A stretch of 41,546 nt of DNA from JBFHER01 sp041584055 (GTDB lineage: Bacteria > Bacteroidota > Bacteroidia > Bacteroidales > UBA5342), in assembly GCA_041584055.1 (NCBI GenBank), contig JBFHER010000003.1, positions 1 through 41,546 of the forward strand, given 5' to 3'. The position numbers and the translations under genes were made by a program. Within the stretch, counting starts at the first letter, position 1. The number at the start of each line of letters is the position of its first letter. This document shows positions 1-8,510 of the stretch, one piece after another. The notes under the pieces are model-generated. The model made no database searches. It was not told the origin of the DNA and worked only from the letters and a program-made list of their open reading frames with translations.

Positions 1-537
1 GTTGTAGACATGGAAAATCCCCGGAGCGTTGTTTTTTATAATCTTAATGGTCTGTCTTATTCCAATAGCATTCAGACACAGCTGGATTATGAGCTGATTA
101 AGCGACTTGATATAAGGATTGCTTACCGTTGGTATGATGTTCAGACGGATTATGATTCAGGCTTAGAAAGAAAGCCTTTGGTTGCATCTCATCGCGCATT
201 TGCGAATCTTGCATATGGTTCGCGCAATCATTGGAGGTTTGATTACACATTCAATTGGCAAGGTGCAAAACGTTTGCCTTCTACCAGTGAAAATCCCGTT
301 CAGTACCAGCGTGATATTTCTTCTCCTTCTTTTTTTGTGATGAATGCGCAGGTAAGTAAGACATGGAATGAAAAGTTTGAATTTTACCTTGGGGTTGAAA
401 ATCTGTTGAATTTTAAACAGTCGGACGCGATCATTGCGCAAGATCAGCCCTTTGGTGAATATTTTGATGCAGCACTCATATGGGGGCCTGTTTTTGGTCG
501 GAATACCTATGCGGGAATCCGTTATATGATTAAATGA
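1..537 (+). CDS. TonB-dependent receptor, C-terminal fragment (5' end outside window)
   Basis: The reading frame is open from the first base of the window and ends at TGA 535-537, so only the last ~178 residues are present. They read as outer-membrane beta-barrel strands: alternating aromatic/polar stretches, a 'GVENLLNF' segment typical of the late barrel of TonB-dependent receptors, and an aromatic-rich final strand ending near YAGIRYMIK. The plug domain and TonB box lie upstream and cannot be seen, so the substrate is unknown. Nothing links it to the glucan locus, because a terminator-like hairpin and a convergent gene follow. The family call is fairly safe; the ligand is not. Confidence 0.75.
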   Translation, partial: VVDMENPRSVVFYNLNGLSYSNSIQTQLDYELIKRLDIRIAYRWYDVQTDYDSGLERKPLVASHRAFANLAYGSRNHWRFDYTFNWQGAKRLPSTSENPVQYQRDISSPSFFVMNAQVSKTWNEKFEFYLGVENLLNFKQSDAIIAQDQPFGEYFDAALIWGPVFGRNTYAGIRYMIK

Positions 538-862
538 GTGTGATGTGATTTTTGATTTCAAGCACTATGAAATCCGATGAAGGTATTGTGTGACCTTTGT
601 AAGGAACAACTAAAAATAATTGACCCGTTGGTGAAAATCAACGGGTTAATTCGTTTGGTGTCGACCATATGATGCGTGACCACAAAGCTCAAACCCGAAA
701 GTGTAAGTTTTTCAATATCATCCCGAAAGACTATTTAAATATGACCTTTCTAGACATACAAACCTGAAGCTTCAGTTCGCAGGGAAAAAAGTTGTTCGTT
801 GTGGCTTGAAAAAGACTTCCGAAGCCTTCAATCATCTGCCTAAGCCTTATGCCTACACGTTT
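538..862. other. Intergenic gap with no convincing gene
   Basis: This is the space between two convergent genes. It holds the inverted repeat at 618-651, listed separately. The rest has no reading frame with a plausible start and no recognisable RNA gene. A short stretch around 763-890 reads open on the + strand, but it runs antisense into the neighbouring gene and has no start, so I do not call it. Confidence 0.6.
618..651. terminator. Inverted repeat between convergent genes, likely bidirectional terminator
   Basis: A 13-bp stem (618-630 with 639-651, one G-T wobble) encloses an 8-nt loop; the core is ACCCGTTG / CAACGGGT. On the minus strand the stem is followed by a T-rich stretch (complement of taaaaataat, 611-620). 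On the plus strand there is no clear T run. Its place between the TonB receptor end and the convergent gene ending at 863 fits termination from both sides. Confidence 0.6.
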
Positions 863-1408
863 TTACATCCAAAACCCAAAGCACAGTTTTAGTTCAAAAT
901 GGCTGTAAATGGCATTGTCCTGAAGCTCATGATTAACATATTCTGCACCGATCTGAATTCCTGCCGAGAGTGCATACTTGTTTCGAAAAAGAAATAAATA
1001 GCCAGGCTCGATGCCTATGATTCCTGATTGATAATGTTTGTATTTGTTATTAAACCCGGCAATGAATGGCGCAGTATATGCGCCTTTTGATGCTGCAAAA
1101 TCACTGTATTTAGGATTAAAGTATATCGGGAATGCAAGCTCACCTCCAATGTTGGCCCATCTGTTCATGCTTCCAAAATGATACATGGCTTTTGTTGACA
1201 AACGTAAATCATAGTATTTATTGATGGTAAACATTGCAAAAAAAGGAGCCGCATTTACATCAATTTCATTGGCTGTTCCTGCTTTATCTACCACAATGGA
1301 AGGGAAAAAGCCATATGTATTTGGAGATCTGCGTTTCGCAGAACTATCGAATGCGTTCATGGAGAACAGAACAAAGGTTATCCCCATCACCAGTATCAAC
1401 TTTTTCAT
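863..1408 (-). CDS. Small exported protein, probable outer-membrane beta-barrel
   Basis: This 181-residue protein begins with MKK and a hydrophobic segment that looks like a signal peptide, with cleavage likely near residues 22-25 (SSA/K). The rest alternates hydrophobic and polar residues, is rich in Tyr/Phe/Gly, and ends in an aromatic strand (ELKLCFGFWM). That pattern fits a small outer-membrane barrel, as in OmpW/DUF-type proteins of Bacteroidota. I do not recognise a named family. It is convergent with the upstream receptor fragment and divergent from the glucan locus, and a -7 box lies 26 nt before the start. Function unknown. Confidence 0.6.
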   Translation of the reverse strand: MKKLILVMGITFVLFSMNAFDSSAKRRSPNTYGFFPSIVVDKAGTANEIDVNAAPFFAMFTINKYYDLRLSTKAMYHFGSMNRWANIGGELAFPIYFNPKYSDFAASKGAYTAPFIAGFNNKYKHYQSGIIGIEPGYLFLFRNKYALSAGIQIGAEYVNHELQDNAIYSHFELKLCFGFWM

Positions 1409-1433
1409 CCCTGTCTGATTTAAAAATAGAATC

Positions 1434-1441
1434 CAAAGTTA
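1434..1441 (-). promoter_or_regulatory. -7 box for the minus-strand exported-protein gene
   Basis: The minus strand reads TAACTTTG here, a full match to the Bacteroidota -7 consensus TAnnTTTG. It lies 26 nt before the ATG at 1408. I see no good TTTG at the -33 position, so strength is uncertain. Confidence 0.45.
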
Positions 1442-1760
1442 ATAAATAGTTTTAATAAAGTAAAATAAAAGTTATTATATGAATTGTTTTTATGTCAGAA
1501 CAAATTCATTGCGCTTATGCCATCAAAATGATTTTGTGTTTCGTTCAAAATAAGATAAGAACTGTTTAAATGATTTGAATATTTTGTTTTAAATTAATAA
1601 ATGGCTTTTGATAGGATGAGTATATGATCATATGTAGCGAATGTTGTGTTGATAAAACAGGTGTCTTGTCAAACGCTGAATGTGAGGTCGCGTTTTATGA
1701 CATTTGTAGTTTTGATAGTTATTTATAATGCTGATAAATAGATATATAATAAATTATTGA

Positions 1761-1815
1761 TGAGTTTTAAGTGAGTTTAAAAATAGATGAAAGTGAGTTT
1801 TAAGTGAAGTGTTTT
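1761..1815 (+). promoter_or_regulatory. 11-bp-phased direct-repeat array, candidate activator operator (copy 1, susC promoter)
   Basis: The 55 bases split into five 11-bp units: TGAGTTTTAAG (1761), TGAGTTTAAAA (1772), ATAGATGAAAG (1783), TGAGTTTTAAG (1794) and TGAAGTGTTTT (1805). Units 1 and 4 are identical, and the 14-mer TGAGTTTTAAGTGA repeats exactly 33 bp apart, about three helical turns. The same arrangement occurs at 21953-22007 before the second transporter gene. In both places the fourth unit begins 47-48 bp before the -7 box TAAGTTTG. Period, placement and duplication fit a site where a multimeric activator binds one DNA face next to the promoter. The likely protein is the LuxR-type regulator encoded at 25488, but that assignment is inference. 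Confidence 0.7.
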
Positions 1816-1816
1816 G

Positions 1817-1849
1817 TTGATATTAGTTATCAGATTAGCCATAAGTTTG
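1817..1849 (+). promoter_or_regulatory. Promoter of the susC-led glucan transcript
   Basis: The -7 box TAAGTTTG (1842-1849) fits TAnnTTTG exactly. The nearest TTG (1817-1819) is 22 bp upstream and is a weak -33 element, as expected for an activator-dependent promoter. Predicted transcription start is near 1856, giving a leader of about 20 nt before the ATG at 1877. The box is identical to the one before the second transporter (22033-22040). Confidence 0.6.
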
Positions 1850-1876
1850 TGCTACTCAATATTTAAATTTTATAAT

Positions 1877-4800
1877 ATGAAAAACACATTGATTATCTTT
1901 TTCCTTTGCCTTGGAACACTGGTCAGCACGGCACAGGAAATAACGGTTTCAGGAAGTGTCACAGATGCAAACGATGGCTCTCCGATACCGGGTGCAACCA
2001 TCCTTGTCAAAGGAACGACCAATGGGACCATTACAAACCTTGATGGTCAGTACACCATTAAGGCGAATGAAGGAGATGTTTTAACGTTTTCCTTCATTGG
2101 GATGAAATCCCAGGACATCACAATCAGCGGGAATGTTATTGATGTTGCATTGGTTGAGGGTGTTACCGGACTTGATGAACTTGTGGTGATAGGTTACGGA
2201 ACACAGAAGAAAAAAGATGTGACGGGTGCTGTTTCTGTTGTTGGAGCCGAAACAATCGAAGCATTAAAACCTGTAAAAGTTGAACAGGCATTGCAGGGAA
2301 CCACAGCAGGTGTTAATGTAACATCGCAATCGGGCGCTCCCGGTGCCGGGTTGGATATTCGAATCCGTGGTATTTCAACAAATGGTGATGCCTCGCCAGT
2401 AGCTATAATTGATGGCTATCAGGGAGATTTAAGTTTGATAAACCCTGATGACATTGAAACCATTACCGTTTTGAAAGATGCTCAGGCTGCTATTTATGGT
2501 ACAGTTGGTGCGAACGGAATTATACTTGTAACCACTAAAAGAGGTCGAAAAAACTCAAAAGCCAAAGTTAGTATTAACAGCTCTTATGGAATACAAGAGA
2601 CAACACGTAAGTTACCTGTTTTAAATGCAACAGAATACGCAGCATTGTTAAATGAAAGTTATGCTGCCAGTGGGCAAACGCCACCTTACTCTAATATTTC
2701 AAATTTAGGAAGAGGAACCAATTGGCAAAACGAATTGTTTTCTTATGCGCCCATCCGTACTACCAATGCAAGTGTTTCAGGAGGTTCAGATAATATTATT
2801 TATGCGCTTAGTGCATCTGACCTGGCGCAGGAAGGTATCATCGGAAATGAAAAATCCGGTTTTAACAGGAACACTGTTAAACTAAGTGTTGGTGCTGATA
2901 TTACTGAGCGGGTTAAGTTTAATTCATCCGTTATATATACCTATGTTGATCGCAAATCATTCAATGATGCAGGTTTGGGTTCTGTTTTGTTCAATGCCTT
3001 AAACATGCCATCAACCGTTCCTGTTTACGATACAGATGGTGATTATTTTTTAGCACCTGGTAATTTGGGAATTGAAATTATAAACCCTTTAGCGCAAATT
3101 GCAAACACACATAACGAATATAACCTTAAAAAACTGAGTGGTAATTTCAGTCTTGATTATGAAATTACAAATCATATCAAAGCTACCACGCGGATTGGAT
3201 TTAATACTGCTAACAGTGAAAGTAAATCGTTCTCACAAGCCATTGACTATGGTGGAAAGGTCTTCGATATAACCAGAAGTAGTGTTAATCAAAATGCTGA
3301 AAATTATAATGATTATACCTTTGATGCGTTTGTAAACTACGACAATACTTTTAATGATGCACATCACATTGGATTTACTCTTGGAACCACCGTCTTTAAG
3401 GATTGGGGCAATCATCTGGATGCAACAGGCTACGATATTCCTTATAATTCGTGGGATTATGCGGATATCAGTTTAGCGAATGGTCTTCCTGAAACGAAAT
3501 CTGCGGGTTCATGGGAATGGGATCAGCGTCGCTTATCATATTTTACCAGATTGCAATATGATTATCTGGGAAAGTACCTTTTTTCAGCTATGCTGCGACG
3601 TGATGCATCCACAAAATTTGGTCCTGACAAAGCGGTTGCTTATTTCCCATCTGTGACCATGGGATGGAATATGTCTGATGAGGATTTTCTAAAGAATGTG
3701 GATGACATTGATTTGCTAAAGCTAAGGGCAAGTTATGGACTCCTGGGTTCAGATAAAATTGGAGATTACAGATACATTTCAAGTTTGGATGGCGAAGCAA
3801 CCTACGTTTTTAATGGAATCTTAACCAATGGAACAGCTGTAGGTGCATTGCCTAACCCGATTGTCCAGTGGGAGCAATCCGAACAGTTTGATGTGGGACT
3901 GGATGTGAAATTACTTGGAAATAAAGTGGACATCAATGCTGATTATTTTATAAAATCAACAAACAATCTTCTCATTGAAAGCATTCCTGTTTCCGGCATT
4001 CTTGGCGTATCGGCTCCTGGGGCGGCTGGGCCTACGGTGAATGCAGGAACTGTTCGAAACAGTGGATTTGAGTTTGCAATTGGTTATCGAGGAACAGTGG
4101 CCAAAGACTTCACATATAAAATCAATTATAACATCACCACCCTTAAGAACGAAGTGACTCAGGTTGATAATGGAACCGGCATTGTACAGGGGGGAAGTTT
4201 TGGTGTTGGTCAACCATCTCCAGCCCGTATGGAAGTCGGATTGCCAATTGGTTATTTCTACGGTTACAAAACTGATGGCATTTTTCAAAATCAGGAAGAA
4301 GTGGATGCTCACCCTTCTCAAATCGCACTTGGTTCAGAGGCCGCACCTGGCGATATCCGTTTTGTAGATGTCAACGAAGATGGCATCCTGAACTCGGATG
4401 ACAGAACAAATTTGGGAGATGCAATACCGGATGTTACAATGGGCTTAAATATTTCGCTTGACTTCAAAGGATTTGATTTTGTTGCTTATGCTTATTCATC
4501 ATTGGGAAATCAGATGGTACGCGATTACGAACGGACACAACCCAATGTGAACAAGCTAAGTTACAATCTGAACCGATGGACCGGGGAAGGAACAAGTACA
4601 ACGGTGCCTCGGTTAACCACAGCCGCAACTGCAAATACAATCTTTTCGGATTATTACGTGGAGGATGCATCATTTCTCAGATTACAAAATATTCAATTGG
4701 GGTACACTGTTCCTGCCGGTCTTACTCAAAAAGTAAGAATCGAGAAGCTGAGATTTTATGCAGGTGTTTCAAACCTGTATACGTTTACAAAGTACATGGG

Positions 4801-4906
4801 ATATGATCCGGCGGCATCCAGTGGTGCTCCTATCGGAGGTGGCTTTGACAGTGGATTCTATCCTGCGGCCAGAACCTATTCCTTAGGATTAAACCTTAAC
4901 TTTTAA
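1877..4906 (+). CDS. SusC-like TonB-dependent outer-membrane glycan importer
   Basis: This 1009-residue protein has a signal peptide (to about residue 20), a carboxypeptidase-regulatory-like domain (about 22-95, with the 'PIPGATILVKGT' and 'DGQYTI' signatures), a TonB-box-like segment and GYGTQKKKDVTGAV, a plug domain (about 115-225, with IRIRG and 'GANGIILVTTKRG') and a long barrel to the C terminus. It forms the pore of a SusCD complex that imports oligosaccharides. The start at 1877 is preferred over the in-frame TTG at 1814 because that TTG lies upstream of the predicted transcription start and would precede the signal peptide with an extra stretch. The gene heads the locus, 11 nt before the SusD gene. 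Substrate (beta-1,3-glucan) is inferred from the neighbours. Confidence 0.96.
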   Translation: MKNTLIIFFLCLGTLVSTAQEITVSGSVTDANDGSPIPGATILVKGTTNGTITNLDGQYTIKANEGDVLTFSFIGMKSQDITISGNVIDVALVEGVTGLDELVVIGYGTQKKKDVTGAVSVVGAETIEALKPVKVEQALQGTTAGVNVTSQSGAPGAGLDIRIRGISTNGDASPVAIIDGYQGDLSLINPDDIETITVLKDAQAAIYGTVGANGIILVTTKRGRKNSKAKVSINSSYGIQETTRKLPVLNATEYAALLNESYAASGQTPPYSNISNLGRGTNWQNELFSYAPIRTTNASVSGGSDNIIYALSASDLAQEGIIGNEKSGFNRNTVKLSVGADITERVKFNSSVIYTYVDRKSFNDAGLGSVLFNALNMPSTVPVYDTDGDYFLAPGNLGIEIINPLAQIANTHNEYNLKKLSGNFSLDYEITNHIKATTRIGFNTANSESKSFSQAIDYGGKVFDITRSSVNQNAENYNDYTFDAFVNYDNTFNDAHHIGFTLGTTVFKDWGNHLDATGYDIPYNSWDYADISLANGLPETKSAGSWEWDQRRLSYFTRLQYDYLGKYLFSAMLRRDASTKFGPDKAVAYFPSVTMGWNMSDEDFLKNVDDIDLLKLRASYGLLGSDKIGDYRYISSLDGEATYVFNGILTNGTAVGALPNPIVQWEQSEQFDVGLDVKLLGNKVDINADYFIKSTNNLLIESIPVSGILGVSAPGAAGPTVNAGTVRNSGFEFAIGYRGTVAKDFTYKINYNITTLKNEVTQVDNGTGIVQGGSFGVGQPSPARMEVGLPIGYFYGYKTDGIFQNQEEVDAHPSQIALGSEAAPGDIRFVDVNEDGILNSDDRTNLGDAIPDVTMGLNISLDFKGFDFVAYAYSSLGNQMVRDYERTQPNVNKLSYNLNRWTGEGTSTTVPRLTTAATANTIFSDYYVEDASFLRLQNIQLGYTVPAGLTQKVRIEKLRFYAGVSNLYTFTKYMGYDPAASSGAPIGGGFDSGFYPAARTYSLGLNLNF

Positions 4907-4917
4907 AATACAGCAAT

Positions 4918-6408
4918 ATGAAAAATATAAAATTCAACAAACCATTGTTCACCGTTTTTATTGCAGCATCCGTTTTTTTGCTTTCCTGCTCGGATGACTT
5001 TGTAAAGGTGACACCCGAATATTCAATTGATTCTGAGAGTTATTTTGTTTCTCCGGATGACTATTATTATGCACTGGTTGCAAGCTACGATTTGTTGCAA
5101 ACAACGTATGCCAACGCTCTGGTTGGTGAATTTGCTTCTGACAATACCTTGTGTGGTGGCGAAAATCCAACAGATGTGATCGGTTGGCAGCAGATAGATG
5201 ATATGATTCATACACAGACAAACAGTAATCTCCGGGACATATGGAATTGGATGTTTGCAGGAGTGCAGCGCACCAACTATTTCATGGAATTTAAGGATAA
5301 CATTGAGTTTGAAGGAAAAGAGCAAATGGTGGGCGAAATTCGCTTTCTCAGAGCGTATTACTATTTTGAACTCGTTAAGTTCTTTGGCCCTGTCCCAATG
5401 AAAGTGGATGCTCGTTTTCAACTGGGTGATGAAACAAGCATTCCCCGCTCATCCGTTTCAGATGTGTATGCTCAGATTGAAGCAGACCTGATATTTGCTG
5501 CCAGTGTGCTGCCGGAATCGCCAACTGAAACAGGGCGAGCAACAAAAGGAGCCGCACAAGCACTTCTTGGAAAAGCATACCTCTATCAGGATAAATTTTC
5601 TGAGTCCGCTGCTGTATTTGAAGAATTAATTGGTGATGGTAATTATTCCCTGGCTGATGACTATGATGCGATGTTTGAGGCTGAAGGTGAAAACGGACCG
5701 GAATCTGTTTTTGAAGTTCAATATACTGATGTTGAAGGTGCCGGTTTTGGATGCCTCCAGTGCAGTGAAGGAAACGTGGCTGTTGGTTTTAGCGGTGTTA
5801 GAGGTTACGAAGGACCTGAGTTTACTCCAGGATTTAGTTTCAATGTGCCAACTCAGGAAGCTGTGGATCAGTTTGAGCCCGGTGACCTTCGAAAGGAGGT
5901 GGCAATACTGGATATTGAAGCCTGGGCCACAAGCGTGGGTGCAACCTATACAAAAGGAAACGAACATACCGGCTATTTCAACAGAAAGTACCTTCCTCGT
6001 TTGCGCAGTGAAAACGCAGCAGGGGATGTTAACCTGACAAATCCGAATAATTACAGATCCATTCGCTATGCAGATGTTTTACTGATGGCTGCTGAAGCCA
6101 ATAACAGAGGTGGAATCTCAGATGCCAAAGCGCGGGAATATATTTCACTTGTACGAGAAAGGGCCTTTGGAGATGAAAATCATGCCATTACACTGAGTGG
6201 TGCTGCATTAACAGATGCGATTTATCACGAGCGCCGTGTGGAACTGATGGGAGAAGGTCATCATTTCTTTGATTTGGTCAGAACAGGAAGAGCTGCTGAT
6301 GAAATTGATGGGTTTGTGGCGGGCAAGCATGAATTATTTCCAGTGCCGCTTGAAGAAATTGAATTTTCAAACGGAGCCTGGGAGCAAAATCCTAATTATT
6401 CAAATTAA
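4918..6408 (+). CDS. SusD-like surface glycan-binding lipoprotein
   Basis: This 496-residue lipoprotein has a lipobox with Cys at residue 24 (LLSC) followed by SDD, an acidic patch that in Bacteroidota favours surface export. The body shows the alpha-helical TPR-like SusD pattern: 'GEIRFLRAYYYFELVKFFG' near residue 143, a 'KGAAQALLGKAYLY' helix, 'NYRSIRYADVLLMAAEA' and the C-terminal 'ERRVELMGEGHHFFDLVRTG'. SusD proteins cap the SusC barrel and hand over oligosaccharides. It lies directly after susC and is almost certainly co-transcribed. Confidence 0.95.
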   Translation: MKNIKFNKPLFTVFIAASVFLLSCSDDFVKVTPEYSIDSESYFVSPDDYYYALVASYDLLQTTYANALVGEFASDNTLCGGENPTDVIGWQQIDDMIHTQTNSNLRDIWNWMFAGVQRTNYFMEFKDNIEFEGKEQMVGEIRFLRAYYYFELVKFFGPVPMKVDARFQLGDETSIPRSSVSDVYAQIEADLIFAASVLPESPTETGRATKGAAQALLGKAYLYQDKFSESAAVFEELIGDGNYSLADDYDAMFEAEGENGPESVFEVQYTDVEGAGFGCLQCSEGNVAVGFSGVRGYEGPEFTPGFSFNVPTQEAVDQFEPGDLRKEVAILDIEAWATSVGATYTKGNEHTGYFNRKYLPRLRSENAAGDVNLTNPNNYRSIRYADVLLMAAEANNRGGISDAKAREYISLVRERAFGDENHAITLSGAALTDAIYHERRVELMGEGHHFFDLVRTGRAADEIDGFVAGKHELFPVPLEEIEFSNGAWEQNPNYSN

Positions 6409-6420
6409 ATAAGCGCGAAC

Positions 6421-8499
6421 ATGAAACTTATAAAACAAATATTTGCATATATATTCATTGTTGGGTTAGCTGTGGCTTGCGTAACAGATGAAGACGAATT
6501 GTACAACCTGGATTACATTCAGGCTCCCGGAAAGGTTACGGCTGTTTTCGACATCACTCAGGATAATACAGGACTTGTGTCTATTTTTCCCAATGCTGAA
6601 GGAGCTCAACGTTATGAAATTGAATTTGGAGATGCTTCTGATGTAACGATAGAAGAAATAAACACGGGTGAAGTCGCAACACACAACTATCCTGAAGGTG
6701 TTTATACAGTGGGAGTAACTGCAATTGGTATCACAGGATTAAAAACGGTATATACACAGGAAATTACTGTTTCTTATAAGGCACCTGAAAATCTGGTGGT
6801 GACACTTACAAAAGATGCGCAGAATCCGAAAATTCTAACTGTAAAAGCAAGTGCAGATTATGCAACTGTTTTTAATGTGTATTTCGGAGATGTGGACGAT
6901 GAAGTCCCGACTTCGGTTTTACCCGATGAAGAACTCACGCATACATATGAAACTGCAGGAGATTATGTTGTACGTGTTGTTGCAAAAAGTGGTGCATCCA
7001 CAACGACTGAATACACTGAAACAGTGAATATTCCTGCGGCTTCAGATCCAATTGTTTTGCCAATTGATTTTGAGTCATTTACTGTGGCGTATGGATTTGT
7101 TAATTTTGGAAATGCTGTTGCTTCAGTCGTTGATAATCCAGATGCCAATGGATTAAACACAAGTGCAAAAGTTGGTCAATTTGTTAAGACCACCGGAGCT
7201 GAAACCTGGGCAGGAACAACTTTAGCACTGAAAGATCCAATTGATTTCTCAACATACAAAAACTTCAAAGTAAAAGTATGGTCTCCAAAAGCTGGTGCGA
7301 CAGTGAAACTTAAGTTAGAGAATATGGATGATGGAGACATTGCTATGGAAATAGATGCAAGCACAACTGTTGCAAATGAATGGGAAGAATTGACATTCGA
7401 TTTTTCTGCCATTGATATGTCCAAAGACTACCAAAAAGTGGTGTTGTTTTTCGATTTTGGAAATGTGGGAGATGATGCTGTTTATTATTTTGATGATGTT
7501 AAACAAGCAAGGGCATCAACCATAGATACAGGCATTGTAGGAACATGGAAAGTTGCAGCTGAAGCCGGATCAATAGGTGTCGGTCCGAACTTGGGAGATG
7601 TTTCCTGGTGGGCGATAGATGCTGCTGGAGTTGCAGAAAGAGCATGCTTTTTTGACGATATGTATGTGTTTGGAGCAGATGGTTCATTTATGAATGTGCT
7701 GGGATCGGATACATGGGTGGAAGAATGGCAGGGAGGATCGAATGCATGTGGAACACCTGTTGCACCGCATGACGGAACTGTTGCAGCAACCTATACCTAC
7801 GACGAAAGTGCAGGAACTGTTACATTGAATGGAAAAGGTGCATTTTTAGGTATCGCTAAAGCATTTAATAATGGGGAACTGGCAGCACCAGCAGATGCTC
7901 CTGAATCCATTACTTACACCATCGCTCTTTCTGAGGGCAGTACTGTAATGATTGTAGATATAAACGTAGGAAGTGGTTGGTGGAGATATAAGCTTGTAAA
8001 AGAAGAAGCAGTGGCAAATTCCCCTTTAGATGGTGAATGGGTAATCGCACCTGAAGCTGGATCCATAGGTGTAGGTCCTAACTTCGGAGATGTTTCTTGG
8101 TGGGCGATAGATGCTGCCGGTGTTACCGAAAGAGCATGCTTTTATGACGATACGTATGTATTTGGAGCAGATGCTTCATTTAAAAATGTGCTGGGATCAG
8201 ATACATGGGTGGAAGAATGGCAGGGAGGAACGAATGCATGTGGTGCTCCAGTTGCACCTCATGATGGATCCGTTGCTGCTACTTTTACTTACGATGTAGA
8301 TGCAGGTAAAGTAACCCTCAATGGGAAAGGTGCATATTTAGGAATTCCAAAAGCAGTGAATGATGCCGAGTTGAGCGCACCATCAGAAGCGCCAGAATCT
8401 GTTACTTACGACATCGCGCTTTCCGACAATAATACAGTGATGGTTTTAGATATTAACGTTGGTAGCGGATGGTGGCATTATAAGCTTGTTAAAAAATAA
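6421..8499 (+). CDS. Multidomain surface lipoprotein, likely SusE/SGBP-type glycan-binding protein
   Basis: This 692-residue lipoprotein (Cys20, followed by VTDEDE) has two PKD/Ig-like domains (about 30-120 and 121-207). Next comes a carbohydrate-binding-module-like beta-sandwich (about 209-364, beginning 'LPIDFES' and ending 'YYFDDV'). Two tandem copies of a ~164-residue domain follow (374-537 and 538-692), each with 'SIGVGPN', 'DVSWWAIDAAGV', 'GSDTWVEEWQGG' and 'INVGSGWW'. Position right after susD is where surface glycan-binding proteins lie in these loci. No catalytic motif is visible. The sandwich domain is related to the three domains of the type IX secreted protein at 23504. Binding specificity is inferred from the locus. 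Confidence 0.8.
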   Translation: MKLIKQIFAYIFIVGLAVACVTDEDELYNLDYIQAPGKVTAVFDITQDNTGLVSIFPNAEGAQRYEIEFGDASDVTIEEINTGEVATHNYPEGVYTVGVTAIGITGLKTVYTQEITVSYKAPENLVVTLTKDAQNPKILTVKASADYATVFNVYFGDVDDEVPTSVLPDEELTHTYETAGDYVVRVVAKSGASTTTEYTETVNIPAASDPIVLPIDFESFTVAYGFVNFGNAVASVVDNPDANGLNTSAKVGQFVKTTGAETWAGTTLALKDPIDFSTYKNFKVKVWSPKAGATVKLKLENMDDGDIAMEIDASTTVANEWEELTFDFSAIDMSKDYQKVVLFFDFGNVGDDAVYYFDDVKQARASTIDTGIVGTWKVAAEAGSIGVGPNLGDVSWWAIDAAGVAERACFFDDMYVFGADGSFMNVLGSDTWVEEWQGGSNACGTPVAPHDGTVAATYTYDESAGTVTLNGKGAFLGIAKAFNNGELAAPADAPESITYTIALSEGSTVMIVDINVGSGWWRYKLVKEEAVANSPLDGEWVIAPEAGSIGVGPNFGDVSWWAIDAAGVTERACFYDDTYVFGADASFKNVLGSDTWVEEWQGGTNACGAPVAPHDGSVAATFTYDVDAGKVTLNGKGAYLGIPKAVNDAELSAPSEAPESVTYDIALSDNNTVMVLDINVGSGWWHYKLVKK
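7540..8496 (+). repeat. In-frame tandem duplication of a 164-codon domain
   Basis: Copy 1 starts near 7540 and copy 2 near 8032, a period of 492 bp, in frame. The copies are closely similar at DNA level, with differences mostly at third positions. For example, the coding for 'DVSWWAIDAAG' and 'LGSDTWVEEWQGG' is almost unchanged. This points to a fairly recent duplication kept under purifying selection, probably raising avidity for a glycan. Confidence 0.85.
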
Positions 8500-8510
8500 A
8501 ATTTCAAACG

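Larger units (their letters stand above)
1409..1876. other. Long AT-rich divergent regulatory region upstream of the glucan locus
   Basis: No coding frame is credible here. The region carries the minus-strand promoter for the gene ending at 863, a perfect palindrome ATATGATCATAT at 1622-1633, the 11-bp-phased repeat array at 1761-1815 and the susC-side promoter. The remaining ~300 bases are AT-rich with nothing else I can support. Confidence 0.6.

Noticed and set aside
763..891. Open + strand stretch reading like 'KLQFAGKKVVRCGLKKTSEA' in the first intergenic gap
   Set aside because: It has no start codon or ribosome binding site, runs antisense over the end of the exported-protein gene, and resembles no family I know.
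1622..1633. Perfect palindrome ATATGATCATAT upstream of susC
   Set aside because: It lies about 130 bp above the repeat array and does not recur at an equivalent place before the second transporter (only a different TGATCA-centred palindrome does). In AT-rich DNA it may be chance.
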